Part shown: positions 33,384-46,900 of the stretch, piece by piece | How the letters are laid out: every line of letters begins with the position of its first letter | Numbering within the stretch: the stretch's first letter is position 1 | Source of the DNA: Turnera subulata | Lineage: Eukaryota > Streptophyta > Magnoliopsida > Malpighiales > Passifloraceae | Assembly (NCBI GenBank): GCA_028386065.3 | Contig: JAKUCV010001585.1 | Location: 26,949 to 90,948, forward strand | Reading direction: 5' to 3' | Length of the DNA: 64,000 nt | Program-made: the position numbers and the translations under genes | The notes under the pieces: generated by a model | Told to the model about the DNA's origin: nothing | The model's input: only the letters and a program-made list of their open reading frames with translations | Database searches by the model: none

Positions 33384-36300
33384 GTTGGCGCCTCCGCTGG
33401 GGAAGTAGTGGGTTTAAGAAAATTTGTGCAATAGTTGAGTTTTCTGTGCCTTTTTATTTATCATCATAAGTGCCTTGCATTCATGATGATTTATGTGAAG
33501 CCTTTACCGTAAGAGGGCGAGGGAAGCTAAGTCCTCTACATACTTTCTTTAAGTGATGGTGGCTTGCATGAACCCATTTCTCAATGCTTGGCAATGATGG
33601 GGATTAACTGGCCTCGGACCTCACGCGATATCCATTATCACATGTGAGTAGGTCAACCTGTTCCCTTGCGGCAGTCTTTTGGCCCCCAACCAGCTGCATA
33701 CCCTGAGCTTCTCATGCATTGTGAATCAATAAGTGGTACTTGCATTTGTGTGGATCTTGTCGTGTATTGTACATATGTGTTATATCTTGTTATTTGGGAT
33801 CCGAATTTATGCATACCTGGGGTTTGAGGAAGGAGAAAAGGAAGGTGATCATCCATGGCTATCAAAGGGGATGCTGCCCCTTGACCCTGCCCGCTAACCG
33901 ACTAGCGCCGTGCTAACTCTGTGTAGGGTGTTATATTGCGTGATTTGGGTTAATGAGTCTAATAAAGGAACCCTAGGGAAGTAATTATGCATGTCTAAGC
34001 CAAGGATAAGCTTTTGGTGTTGTCTCCCAGTTGACGCGTATGTTCAGTTAGCTACCTCGTATTAGGGATTTACATCTGCATACATTAAGCATTGCATGTT
34101 TTTCATAACGTAAAACACGAATTCGAGTTAGGGTGGCTTACTTTTCAAATTCTGAATTCTTTTAGCTTGAGTCTTAGAAAAAGGAAGAAATGTTTTGAAA
34201 GATCAATGAAACGTGTTTTGCAAATGTATCCCGTCACACTTTCTCACTGTTTCCAAGTATCTTCAAAGAAAACAAAGTTTAAGTCTAGGATGCCTAATGG
34301 CCATGAACTCTGTCATTAGAATTGAACCCTTTGGACACCAGGGGTGGGTAGTGCGTTAGTCGAAAGGGGATGGTGAAGATGTTAGGGATGATGGCTACTT
34401 CACAAGGCGACGACCCTAGTAGAAAGGAGGACAGTGAAGACATTAGGAATCTGGGAGGTACCCTGAGGTGAAGGGAGATGTAAGCCCCATCATCTATGGC
34501 AGAAGCAGGTCGTTGTTGACTTATGAATCGAGCTGAGACGAGAAGCTGAGATGAGGAACCAAATTGAAGAAGCCAGACGAATGAACTAAGTTGACATATC
34601 GAGACCTTATTATTGGATTTTCTTGTGAGAGTAGATGCAAGTCCGAGTATTCTCCCAATGAGAGTAGTCTCTATATTTGGTTAGGAACCAAGTTGACGGG
34701 CCGAGCCAGTAGCCCAAGCGGACGAACTGAGCTGAGGAGTGGCCGGATCAAGTTGCCAAGTTGAGATGCCGAGTTGGGAAACCAAAGAACCGAAATGCAA
34801 AGCTAAGCTGATGACAGTTGGGTATTCAAGCTAAGACAAACAAATGGGGAGAACTGATGTTTGGGCCTTCTCGTGAGAGGAGATGTAAGCCCCAATATTT
34901 ACAATGGCAGATGTGACACAAGGTGGCCCTATTGGACCTTATTCAAAGACAAGGATGTACGCCCCAGTTTTCTATTCATGAGTCGAGCTGATGAGCCAAG
35001 TCAACCAGCTAAGCCGAGGGACTGAATTAACAAGTCAAGTTGATGAGCAAACTGGGGTATCACCTGGAGACATTGCCATAGGGCCTCATCAAATGAACAA
35101 CACGCAAGACCCAACAATTGGGAAACAACGAGGATGGCCGTGAGATCGATGATGGAGACACAATAAGAAGACAAAGGGGAAGATTCGGAGATGACGATGA
35201 AGAAGACGACGGAGATGATGCATTCTAAGGGGTGAACAAGAAGTGTTCGTGGGGGTTAACCGGGGACCGTAGATTGTATTGTTAGATGGTATGATGACCA
35301 GGAGTCGGGAGAGGTGGTATAGCTGCTCCTCAGAGTCTAGGAGTTGGATCAAGTCGAAAGGGGAAGGGGTAAATTCTGTGTCTAACAATCAATAGTGTCA
35401 TCATTTATACCTAAGGAATAAAATCTCAATTCCCTTATCTTTTGGGTATATGTGGCAAATTGTGCATGACTTCAATATTTTCCATTGGATCAATCTAAGG
35501 GACTACTAAATGAACTACGAATACCTGATTCGATGGATGCAATCCTAAACCCTTACCATAATCCACCTCCTAAGAAGACTTTGCTGACACCGACCTTCGA
35601 ATACATATCCGATTTGACCTTTGAACACGTATCCGATCCATCCTAGATGTCGACCCCATCACAACCACTGAGAACACTTGTCTAGAAGAATTACTTCCCA
35701 AGGATGAATCCAGCTTTCGAAAGAATCTAACCCAAGTGCACTTGTTCAAAAGGTTCACTCCCCTCGAAAAAAAAGGAAAAAAAAAAGAAGAAAAAGAAAG
35801 GAGAAGAGAGAAGGGGGCACCCTCTAGATCACAATCCATGAAAACGGTCTAGGCGACGGTGTTTCCCCAAAGAAAAAAAGAATGAAAAGAAGAGGGAGAA
35901 AAGTGAGGAAAGAGATGACATTGGTGCCCAGATGTTGACTCACTATCCATCATCAGAAATCAGGAGAAAAAAAAAATTTAATGAAGAAGACAAGTGTTCC
36001 CCCATCTGATCTATCACCTTAAACACCTCGAACCAAATACCGACCCTACCAAATATCTCAAGCCAAACACCACGTCCACAGATACGTAGGTAATCCGGCA
36101 ACGGGCCCGGTCTATCAATATTTGGTTCCCATATTGATTCAATGGAAAGATTGGAGTTATTGTCACATAGACATGCCACATTGTTGATTGTATTCAGGCC
36201 TCTTTTGTAGTCATAAGGCTTCTCATTTTGACTTGTATTTTATGAAGTTATCAATCGAGTCCGCCTCTCTTACGAAGAATTATTGTGAATCCGGTCATCA

Positions 36301-39300
36301 TAAAGCACATCTCTCCAATAGTCTCTCAGACATAGCTCAGCTAGACGGTTCTCGATTATGGTTGAAAGTTCACATCTCCATTAGTCATCTGAGTATACCC
36401 AGCCCGAGTGGTTTTGTTCTTGCCCAAAACTTTGTGATCTCAATATTCTGTGTCTGTGATTGCTACTCCCAAAAAGAAAAAAAAAAGAAGAAAGAAAAGC
36501 CTGCTAGGTTGAAAACCCGAGAGGGCGGCCTAGGCAAAAGTTAAGGCCAAGATGAAAATGGGATAGTAGCCAATGACTACAAAGAGAGATCCATGTGTTA
36601 GATCACTCATCAGAGATAGACCACTCGGTTGACAATGACATCATCAACGAAAGGGTTATAGAAGCGTCTGGGCATGTTGCCCCCATCTATTGTCCGTCCA
36701 CTTTAATCTGATTAGATAATTTGTCCATCCAAGGTCCACCCCTGGGGTCCTAGATAGAGCTTGAAAGCAATGGTTCATGGTCATTAGGGGGTCTCTCTCT
36801 TTGAAGCTAGGGAGTTTTTATGGGATAACTCATTTTTTCTCAAGTTGCTTAATGTACACCTTAGCTCGAATGATTTTCAACGATCATGCATTATACTAGG
36901 GGCATTCACATGCAATACGTCTAGATAGAAAGCACGCACATCTAAACACACATGTAGAAATAGACAGCATAAATATGAAAGGGGAAAGAAGAGAAAAGGG
37001 GAAAGACATGTCACGGGCACATACATCCATATAGAAGTAGAGAGCACTTGCATTCGAGAGGCAAGCACATCATTGTATAATCAGGAGATACTTGCATCCG
37101 TAGACAAGCATGTAGAGACTTGAGGCATTGACACACCACTCACTAGGGGCATCTCTGTGTATTGAAAAGATGACACACCTCAAAATTGTCATGGCTCTCA
37201 CATATTGAAGTAGGGGCATCCCCATACATTGAAAAGACGACACACTTGGGCATGCTCATGCATCATTTACATATAGGACATGAACTTCTTGAGTAGATAG
37301 ACTTGATTGAGGACGAATGATGAAAGTGACAATACCTTAAACTCATGACATGGTATAGACTTACGTTTCCTAGGGATAATAACTAGAGGGGTATGGCATG
37401 CCCGAATCTTCAGATGACTTTGTCTGTAGAATAACGGGCACGCCATGCCTCTGCCCGAGATATGCACCTGCAGACTCTAGGGGCACGTCATACCCCGATT
37501 TTTGGTCAAGCTGATTTTACACTAATCTTTTGGTCTGTTGAGTCACCGAATTTACTTACACAAGGAGATGTTGTGCTTTGAGTTTTGATTGGTTTTTTAT
37601 CGAGTTGATCTTCTTGTACGAAAAGGGCATGTCATGTCTGGGTTTTGGTGATCTTTTTAAGTCAAAAGGGCATGTCATTTTTCAAAGGGGCATGTCATGC
37701 CCCAATCTCTGCTAAGCTTGAGTCAAGATGGATTGACACACCGAGGGTAGATCATGCCATATACCATAAAGTTGATTTGTGAGTATGGGCATGAGATGCC
37801 CCGAGATGAGTTTTGAACTAATGATTTTTAGAGTCAAAGTATACTGGTACGACATGTGCCCCGAATTAGTTTGTGATTTGGGCATTCTCCATGAGTTGTA
37901 AGGCCCGGTTTTTTAATTTTGAATTTGAGAAGGGGCCGAGAGTGCCCATACCATAAAGTCCAATTAATGGTTGTGGACATGAAGGACCCTAACTTTACAT
38001 GGATGTTTGAATTAGGAACGGGATAGGCCATGCCCATGTTTTGAAATTGAGTTGTAAATGATGGGTATGGAATGTCCCGACGAGATGACTCGATTTATTG
38101 GTTCAAGGTCAATGTGTAATGGTATGACGTGTCCCGAGTCGAATACAAGCAATAAGTCTAAGGGCACGGCGGGCCCCAACTTTTCCTGTTCACAACTGAT
38201 GTTGAGCATTCTTAATGAGTTGTAAGACCCAATTCTGTTACAAAGGGACAAGGGGCATGCTACCCCATTTTGATTGATCTCGAGGGGCATGACGGGCCCA
38301 TTCATTTGACTAAGGCAGAAAGGTTGTAGATCACATGTGTTTCCACATAGAACCTTATCCCTAAGACCATGATGGGATACTGGGGGCATCCACCCCACCA
38401 TTTGGTTTGTATGTCTCAAGGGACACGGCACAATTGACGAGGTGATCTTGGGGCATGGGATTCAGGCAATCCAACCATGAGGCAATATCCTTACTGAGGG
38501 ATGAGAGATCAAGGTCATTAGATGACACCCGATCATGAGGAGACCTGTGAGGCAATACCGAAAGGACAAAAACTAATCTGACCTGTGATGACTCAAACAC
38601 ACATCCAACCCGAACCCAAGTATATTAGTCAACACGGTTTAGCCCATGCCGATTTAATCACTTAGCCAAAGCCAGGCCATTACAAGAAAAGAGAGTCCAG
38701 TCAACTCTAGGAGGTGAGTGAGGAACCCAGTCAAAATCAAAACCCAACCTTTGCATACCCTAGAAGAGAGGAGTGAGGTATTTGGACCCAGACGTCCAGT
38801 CATGAGTGAATCTAGTATGCCCAGTCATGAGAGAAACCAGGGAGGAGTGAACCTGACCAGAAAGAGTCTAGAACCTAATCACATGGCCAAGGCCCGCCTT
38901 TGCAAAACCAAAAAGAGAGAAGCGAGGTATCTGGACCCAGACGTCCAGACATGAGTAGGGCTAGAAAGAAAGCCAGACATGAGTACAATCAGAAAGAAAA
39001 AGAACCTAGCCATAAGGAACCCAGACCCAGGTGTCTAGACATAAGAGAATAGCAAGCCCGGCTTCCAACCCCTGCAAACCTTGAAGATGAGCCGATCTTG
39101 AGACATACAGATCAGAAGCTGCAAACGGTGAGATGAGGTGGCCAAACGAAAACCGAACACCCGGTATTCACGGACCTCGATATGAGGTAATGCCTAGACA
39201 CAAACCTCGGCAAGAGGTAACACCTAGACATAGGATGAAGTTCACAAACTTCGGCATGAGGTAGCACCCAGACTAAGATGGTCAGGCCAATGACCTGATA

Positions 39301-39657
39301 GATGAGATGATTCTATCACCTCGGGATGAGATGATTCCCGAGAATATGGGATGAGATGATTCCCATAAACCGAGGGCCAGTCCCTAAAACCTCAAGATGA
39401 GATGATTCCCGAGAATATGGGATGAGATGATTCCCATAAACCGAGGGCCAGTCCCTAAAACCTCAAGATGAGATGATTCTTGAGAATCTGGGATGAGATG
39501 ATTCCCAGAGACCTTCGGGATGAGATGATTCCCGAAGCGGAGCATGAGATGCTCCAACCCATGGCATGCTCCACACACATCAATCAATCGAATTTGGTTG
39601 TTCTTGTCTTACGTTGTTTCATCCTTAGTCTATAAGGACTCATCAATGAGGGGCATC
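33384..39657 (+). other. T1 internal region, non-coding
   Basis: Leader with PBS at the start. From 34320 to 35400 there are loosely repeated phrases (GAGCTGA, AAGTTGA words) without coding sense. A purine-rich tract lies at 35760-35920. At 37380-38400 near-palindromes of the type GGGGCATGTCATGCCCC recur. Phrases like GGACCCAGACGTCCAG occur at 38780-38945. At 39290-39560 there is a run of ATGAGATGATT hairpins. It is collinear in inverse orientation with the T2 interior. All frames here are short and unlike known proteins. Confidence 0.7.
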
Positions 39658-41371
39658 TGTGAACACCCAAATTTGACCCACGGAAATTTTACTAAATTAG
39701 ACTTCGTACATGTGTAGACTTAGGATCAATGAGATGATTTGGTCCAAGGTTCAAGCATGATATGAATTTTAATTTAGTAGAATTGGTGTATTTTGATGAC
39801 ATAAACCTTTATGCGCTTAAGTCCTAGGATTAATGAGATGATTTAACCTTAGGATAAAATATATGATATGGTTTATTTATTAAAATGCCTTTGCATGGGC
39901 TCTTTTAGTTGTTTTTGACCCAATGATAATGAGATGATTTATTCTTGGGTTGAGAAAGGATTTAAGGGTCCAAATTAATTAATTCTTCAGAGTTTGTCCA
40001 GCACATTAACACATTTCTTGCAGGTCAATTTCTTCCAGCACATTTCTTCCAGGGTGCTAATCAAGTAATTGAGTGATTCTAGGAAGATTGGGGTTGATTA
40101 CGCGGTAGGATCAAATCAAAGCGGAATTAGGGAGATTCAGAAGCAAAAAAGGAAAGAACGCACAAAACCGGGAAGGCCTGGCGGTCATCTCGGGATGAAA
40201 GCCAGGCCATGGTGGTCTTGACGCCATGACCGCCGGCCATGGCGGTCATAAGTGCCCAGAATCCCCCAAAATCTCCGATTTTGTTTCTTTTTCGATCCTA
40301 CGCGGTTTTGGACCAGATTTTCGGGTATAATCTTCACCATTAAGCAGGTCCATGCCCCTAGGCTTCCCAGAGCACTATAAATAGGACCTAACACACATTT
40401 CCGGGGACTCAACATCTTTCTCACAAACACACCCAAAAGCTTTGAGTGCTTGGAGAAACTCTACTTCTCCAAGCCTAGAAACACATTCTTTGGCAGAAAC
40501 TCTGGTGGAATACCGTGGGAAGCATCAAACAAGGAGCCAGTAGCAGTATTAGATCAAGAGAAGAAGAGGAAGGAGGCGGATTCAAGCAAATCGGTGGAGA
40601 AGAAGTGCTGAACCCGAGGAGAGGAGCCCACTGCAGACAGTCTCAGTAATTCGGCCATATCTAGAGCTATAGACCTTATTTTGCTGCGTTCTTGGTGTCT
40701 TTGGAAAGGTAAGAAGCAATTCTACAACTTTTCTATTCAGGCCAGACGCAAGTTTGACTTCCTTCTGCCTTGAATTTTCTGTTGAATTTTTGCTCAGATT
40801 CTATTGCGGGAGTGGTAAGCGCATAGGAGCGAGAGGATGGCTACACGAGGTAACCCGTTCTGATTCTATTGATTTACTGCTGTTGTGATGTGATGATGAT
40901 AATGATGCTTTTGATGATGTGATTGCTATGATGCCATGATAAGAACTACGTGGGCTTTGAACCCGGTCGCCGGGGTACGTAGGTGGTCTCTAGTGGTGGA
41001 CTCAAGCCCAAATATTTTTATTTTTCCTTTTTATCCCGTACCTTCTTCTTCTTACCCTCTGATTTAGTTTTGTTATGTGATTTGTTTTCACACGATGCAC
41101 AATTGCACAAGGCATACTCTTCTTTTTCTATTGCACAAAGTTTCGACCCAACACGGATGGGTGCCTAACACCTTCCCATCCGTGACGAACCCCCGATCCC
41201 ATATCTTTGGTTCTCCATGACCGGTTGCCTAAGGAGTCATTCAAGGGTTTTTCCCAAATTTTGTCCCTAATAAAATTTGGGTGGAGACTCCATTGATATG
41301 GGATTGACCCGAGGCTGAAGGTGAAAGGAATAGGTGAACAGGCCCAAGTGATTTTGGGTCGGGTATTCACA
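39658..41371 (+). repeat. T1 3' LTR
   Basis: 1714 bp. Compared with the 5' LTR it has lost about 110 bp near 40030-40060 and roughly one ~30-bp unit of the GC array (40180-40250). TATAAATAG is at 40376-40384. It ends TATTCACA at 41371. Confidence 0.9.
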
Positions 41372-42382
41372 GTATGCAATAATCAATAAGCATTAATTAA
41401 TTATGTAAGCATTTAAGAGCACTACTAAAAGTATACTAGAAAGAATAGAATGATTTCAACCAAAAGAAGATTATTTTCAATATTACCACTCATCCTTGCA
41501 TTTCTACAAGAATCAATCAAGAACTTGGATGCTTCTTTGATCATGTGCTTGGAGCATCCGCTATCAAGGTACCAAAGTACACTTGATGCCTTCAAGCATA
41601 CCTACAAAACAAATCAATGGGTTTTTGGTACCCAAATCTTTTTGGGTCCTTGAGTGTTAGAGACATAATGGTAATGAGCTTCATCTTGTGCCCAATGCCT
41701 ATGCCTAGTAAAGCAAACAAGAGCAATGTGTCCTATCCTATTGCAATAATGGCAAATAATATTTGGGTTGTTCATCCTTCTGGGTTGATAATAGTTACTA
41801 TGTTGCCTATGTTTGTGCATTTTACTTGCTTTTTTTTCTTTGGGATGAACCTTAGATTTCCTAGATTTTGTCTCAACTTTCTTCTTCTTAGGTTTATTTT
41901 TGAAACCTACTCCATGTTTAGTTGATTGCAAATTACCTAAGAGAGAATTTAAGTTCTTCTGAGAAGTGTTAAATTTCTTAGGGGTTGTTTCAAGTTCATT
42001 AACTTGTTCCTTTAATGTCCCACATGATGTACACTTCCTAGTTTTTGTTTCAAGTTCTTCAACTTGTTCCTTTAATGACTTACATGATGAGCATTCCTTA
42101 ATTGGACTTTTCGGTTTATTAGCACTCCTCTTCTCGTAAAACTTATTCTCTTCTTTCAGCTTTTCATTTTCATTTGACAACTTTTCCACATCAATTTCTA
42201 AAGTTGTAATTTGTTTCTTTAAATCCTTATTAACTCTAGAAGCAGAAATGAATTCACCATAGAGCTCATTAAATGCATTTTGCAATTCTTCAAAAGTAAA
42301 ATCTTCACTTAAAGAAGTACTTACCTCTTCCGGTTCTTCCTCTCCTGCCATGAGACATAGGTTGGCAGTTTCTTCTTCATCA
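41372..42382 (-). pseudogene. Sire-2 gag C-terminal part and truncated protease
   Basis: Minus strand. The open segment 41614-42351 (extending in frame to 42382) has a long coiled coil (VEKLSNENEKLKEENK), two CSSCK/CTSCG pairs, a Lys-rich stretch and a complete CCHC zinc knuckle CHYCNRIGHIALVC, ending KKIWVPKTH. Beyond a stop, WYLDSGCSKHM at about 41555 is the start of copia protease with its DSG active site, after which similarity is lost. It continues the gag at 47299-48051: removing Tekay-2 joins the halves in an acidic ...SSDD/SDEEE run. Gag forms the particle; the knuckle binds RNA. Confidence 0.85.
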
Positions 42383-43911
42383 CTATCTGAAACGCCCGTG
42401 TCCCAATTTATTAATATAAATTAAAAATTTAATACAAAATGACCAATTTGCCCTTATCAGTCCCGGGACACGAAAAATCATCAACAACATGATCACAATC
42501 AAATCAAATAATAATAAATACAAAGGAATCAAGAACGCAGCGGAAGACTAAACATAATGACAACATGTATGCAGTGAACTCTATGGATCCGACCCGAGGA
42601 GAGGAAAGCACCGCCACCTGCTGATATGCACCACTGCTCAATAAGCAGTTAACCTGAAAAGACTGTGAGGGGGTGAGACCAACCACTGTCTCACCGCAGA
42701 CAAATAAACCAATAATATACAAAACAAATCAACTACAAGTACACCGGCAATGGCAACAGCAAACACAGAGCACAACAATTCACAATACATAACACCAGTC
42801 ATCACCAGACTTCAACCATCACTATCATCACTTATATTATTATCTTTGTTATTAAGGTTAAGTATTTTATTAGGGCCCTCTACTGTGTGCGTCGAGCTCG
42901 GTCCCGTCTGATCAGACAACCAGGCACGAAGCCCAAATAAACAGGCACGAAGCCCAAATAAACCAGGCACGAAGCCCAACATATCCATAGAGAGAGAGAG
43001 ACAGAGAGAAAGAGGGAGGTAGAAAGGGGGAGATAGAAGGAGGGAGGTAGAACCGGCCATCACAGGCCCACATGCAAACCCGCATGCAATCCCGAGGGGT
43101 ATTACTTCCCGCTCGAACCAACCGGTCAACAGCCCCACAGTAGACTTTATTATAATACATTATTCTCATTTATTCTTTAAGAGTTGTACCATACGTTGTT
43201 TCAAACATGGTTGTGTGGATTTAACATCTTAAACTCAAATCCGGGCCTCCCGCCCACAATCCACCACACGAACCACAAAGCAATATAACACTTTATTTAA
43301 CACACAAAAACAACTCATGCACGACAGGCATATTATATCACACTGGTACACAGTTCACAGATCATGCACACCGCATCAAAGATATCATCAATATATACAC
43401 TTTGCAATTAACAACATCAGCACAACAAGCAAGCATGCATACAGCATTCAAGACCATCATTTAATACCACTTTATATACCCAAACAATTAACCGAGCATT
43501 GTAGGCAGTAATGCATACAAAGGTTTATAAGTCCTCACCTTGGCCATAATAACATTTATGAACCATCAGTCCGATCAAGTCTTGAGCTCAACCCAGCCAC
43601 TCTTAAGGTATCACTAGTGCCTAAACATAGACACATATATCACATAGAGCACGCAAGGACATAACATGGTATTTATGGCATCCTAAAGATTTACATTTGC
43701 ATATACACAAGCTGGTGACCACACACGTCTTGATGAATGGGTAAAGTCCCGTAACAAAAACTCTTTTATATATGTATATACAATTGAACACCCTTTTCCT
43801 TCTTTTAAAAGCTAAAGCCACCATTATGCTATCTAAGTTGGTCTTTAAAAGCAAAGCCCCATTCACCAATTTAGTTTCGGCTTTTAAGGTCACCAAGCAA
43901 ATTAAATAACG

Positions 43912-43966
43912 NNNNNNNNNNNNNNNNNNNNNNNNNNNNNNNNNNNNNNNNNNNNNNNNNNNNNNN
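43912..43966. other. Assembly gap (55 N)
   Basis: A run of N. The 1525 bp before it (42387-43911) are identical, as far as I can read, to the 1525 bp after it (43967-45491), offset 1580. Confidence 0.98.
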
Positions 43967-43967
43967 C

Positions 43968-46900
43968 TGAAACGCCCGTGTCCCAATTTATTAATATAAA
44001 TTAAAAATTTAATACAAAATGACCAATTTGCCCTTATCAGTCCCGGGACACGAAAAATCATCAACAACATGATCACAATCAAATCAAATAATAATAAATA
44101 CAAAGGAATCAAGAACGCAGCGGAAGACTAAACATAATGACAACATGTATGCAGTGAACTCTATGGATCCGACCCGAGGAGAGGAAAGCACCGCCACCTG
44201 CTGATATGCACCACTGCTCAATAAGCAGTTAACCTGAAAAGACTGTGAGGGGGTGAGACCAACCACTGTCTCACCGCAGACAAATAAACCAATAATATAC
44301 AAAACAAATCAACTACAAGTACACCGGCAATGGCAACAGCAAACACAGAGCACAACAATTCACAATACATAACACCAGTCATCACCAGACTTCAACCATC
44401 ACTATCATCACTTATATTATTATCTTTGTTATTAAGGTTAAGTATTTTATTAGGGCCCTCTACTGTGTGCGTCGAGCTCGGTCCCGTCTGATCAGACAAC
44501 CAGGCACGAAGCCCAAATAAACAGGCACGAAGCCCAAATAAACCAGGCACGAAGCCCAACATATCCATAGAGAGAGAGAGACAGAGAGAAAGAGGGAGGT
44601 AGAAAGGGGGAGATAGAAGGAGGGAGGTAGAACCGGCCATCACAGGCCCACATGCAAACCCGCATGCAATCCCGAGGGGTATTACTTCCCGCTCGAACCA
44701 ACCGGTCAACAGCCCCACAGTAGACTTTATTATAATACATTATTCTCATTTATTCTTTAAGAGTTGTACCATACGTTGTTTCAAACATGGTTGTGTGGAT
44801 TTAACATCTTAAACTCAAATCCGGGCCTCCCGCCCACAATCCACCACACGAACCACAAAGCAATATAACACTTTATTTAACACACAAAAACAACTCATGC
44901 ACGACAGGCATATTATATCACACTGGTACACAGTTCACAGATCATGCACACCGCATCAAAGATATCATCAATATATACACTTTGCAATTAACAACATCAG
45001 CACAACAAGCAAGCATGCATACAGCATTCAAGACCATCATTTAATACCACTTTATATACCCAAACAATTAACCGAGCATTGTAGGCAGTAATGCATACAA
45101 AGGTTTATAAGTCCTCACCTTGGCCATAATAACATTTATGAACCATCAGTCCGATCAAGTCTTGAGCTCAACCCAGCCACTCTTAAGGTATCACTAGTGC
45201 CTAAACATAGACACATATATCACATAGAGCACGCAAGGACATAACATGGTATTTATGGCATCCTAAAGATTTACATTTGCATATACACAAGCTGGTGACC
45301 ACACACGTCTTGATGAATGGGTAAAGTCCCGTAACAAAAACTCTTTTATATATGTATATACAATTGAACACCCTTTTCCTTCTTTTAAAAGCTAAAGCCA
45401 CCATTATGCTATCTAAGTTGGTCTTTAAAAGCAAAGCCCCATTCACCAATTTAGTTTCGGCTTTTAAGGTCACCAAGCAAATTAAATAACGGTTCCAAGA
45501 ATGGCTTTTAAGGAAACTATATTTCAATAAAGCATTTGCAAACCCAGTAACACACTCCATTAAATATGAATCTTAATTCACCTTAACTTCTAGCGATTAG
45601 TTTTGGACCAGCTCAAAAGCCCATAATTCTCTAGTATATTAAATGTTCCAGAATCACTACCCATCTTGTCCTTAGTGCCAAAATGCAATACAACATCCAA
45701 ACTCAATTTAAAATTCCAGCAAGCACTTTACGCTAAAACTTCCAACTGGTTACTTTACTCCATAGATCAACATCCATAGAACTTAAATATGAAAGCAAAG
45801 AGATGCAATTTACAGTAAACTTATTGGAAATTAGATAACACTGCCCCATTCAAGACAAGTCCCAAAAGCCTAGAATTCTTCACAATAGCCACTAAAGATC
45901 AGCAATAATTCTATCGAAACAAAGGCCATGAAACATCAAACGAGTCTGGAATGATTCGTGAGTGCAGGATGCTTACCCGGAACACAGACCCGGTTGCAAC
46001 CTGAGACCCAAAAAGAAAACCCACTACCGACGGGTAATCACCCGACCACCACACTGCCTCCCGTCACCATCAACAGCCACTCCCGTCGCCATAACCACCA
46101 CCGAGCTCCGACACAGCCACAACAACAACAGACACACATAAATCAAAGAGTCCAGAAATCAACACCAACAAGGGAAGAGGAAGAGAAGCCGGAAACTCTT
46201 ACCGGAACAACCCTCACTGCCAAGAACAGTCCGAACACCCACGGAGGTCACACACCAACAAAGTAACAATTCGTCGCCGTAGCACCCAACCTCGACGGCG
46301 AAGGTGCCTCAGCTTCACGCCTGAGTTGTCGCGAAATTCCTCTTCACAGGTTCTGCGTTCACGGCGGCAGTGACAGCTCAGTCACGCCGTCCCTCCGGCC
46401 CGCACACACAGAAGCCGACCTAAGCCTCAACCTCCTTACACCAAACCCGACTACAACAACAACAAATACAACTCCACCCCACCTTCGACATCAAACCAAA
46501 ACAATTAAGCCCACGCACCACCGAAGCAAAGAAGAAACAGAGGAAGAAGAAGAGCGTCAAGGCTTACCCCACGGTCGACAGCGGCGGCGGTGCAACCCAA
46601 GCGCAGCCACGCCCAAGATGAGCCGGACACAAGCCTTCCCTCGACCTTCCCTTCTCACAACGGCGCTGGGCAAACGAAGAAGAAGGGAAGAAGAAGACAG
46701 CCGCGGCGAGGTAGGAGAAAAGAAGGGGAGGAGAAGAGAAAAGAGATTAAGAGAGGAGAAGAAAAAAAGAATGCCGGAACCCCCCCTGGCCGTTGAACCT
46801 TCGATTTGAAGGAGGAGACGGGAGCAAAATGGGAGAGAGGGAGAACCGGGGTGGGCGGCAGCAAAGAAAAAACCCAAAAAGAAAAGAAGGGAAAACGAAA

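Larger units (their letters stand above)
31535..41371 (+). mobile_element. T1: complete long-LTR gypsy-like element without genes
   Basis: 5' LTR 31535-33383, PBS 33384-33405 (GTTGGCGCCTCCGCTGGGG), internal region 33406-39657, polypurine side GAGGGGCATC, 3' LTR 39658-41371, and a perfect target duplication GTATG (31530-31534, 41372-41376). LTRs start TGTGAACACCC, end TATTCACA and look about 98 percent identical where aligned, so insertion was fairly recent. The 6.3-kb interior has no gag, pol or other gene on either strand. It fits a large retrotransposon derivative moved by an autonomous relative, probably Tat/Ogre-like from the PBS. The partner is not in the window. Confidence 0.92.

Noticed and set aside
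35089..36544. Possible exons in the T1 interior
   Set aside because: Short frames without recognisable domains. Collinear T2 sequence has stops and shifts in different places, so there is no sign of coding constraint.
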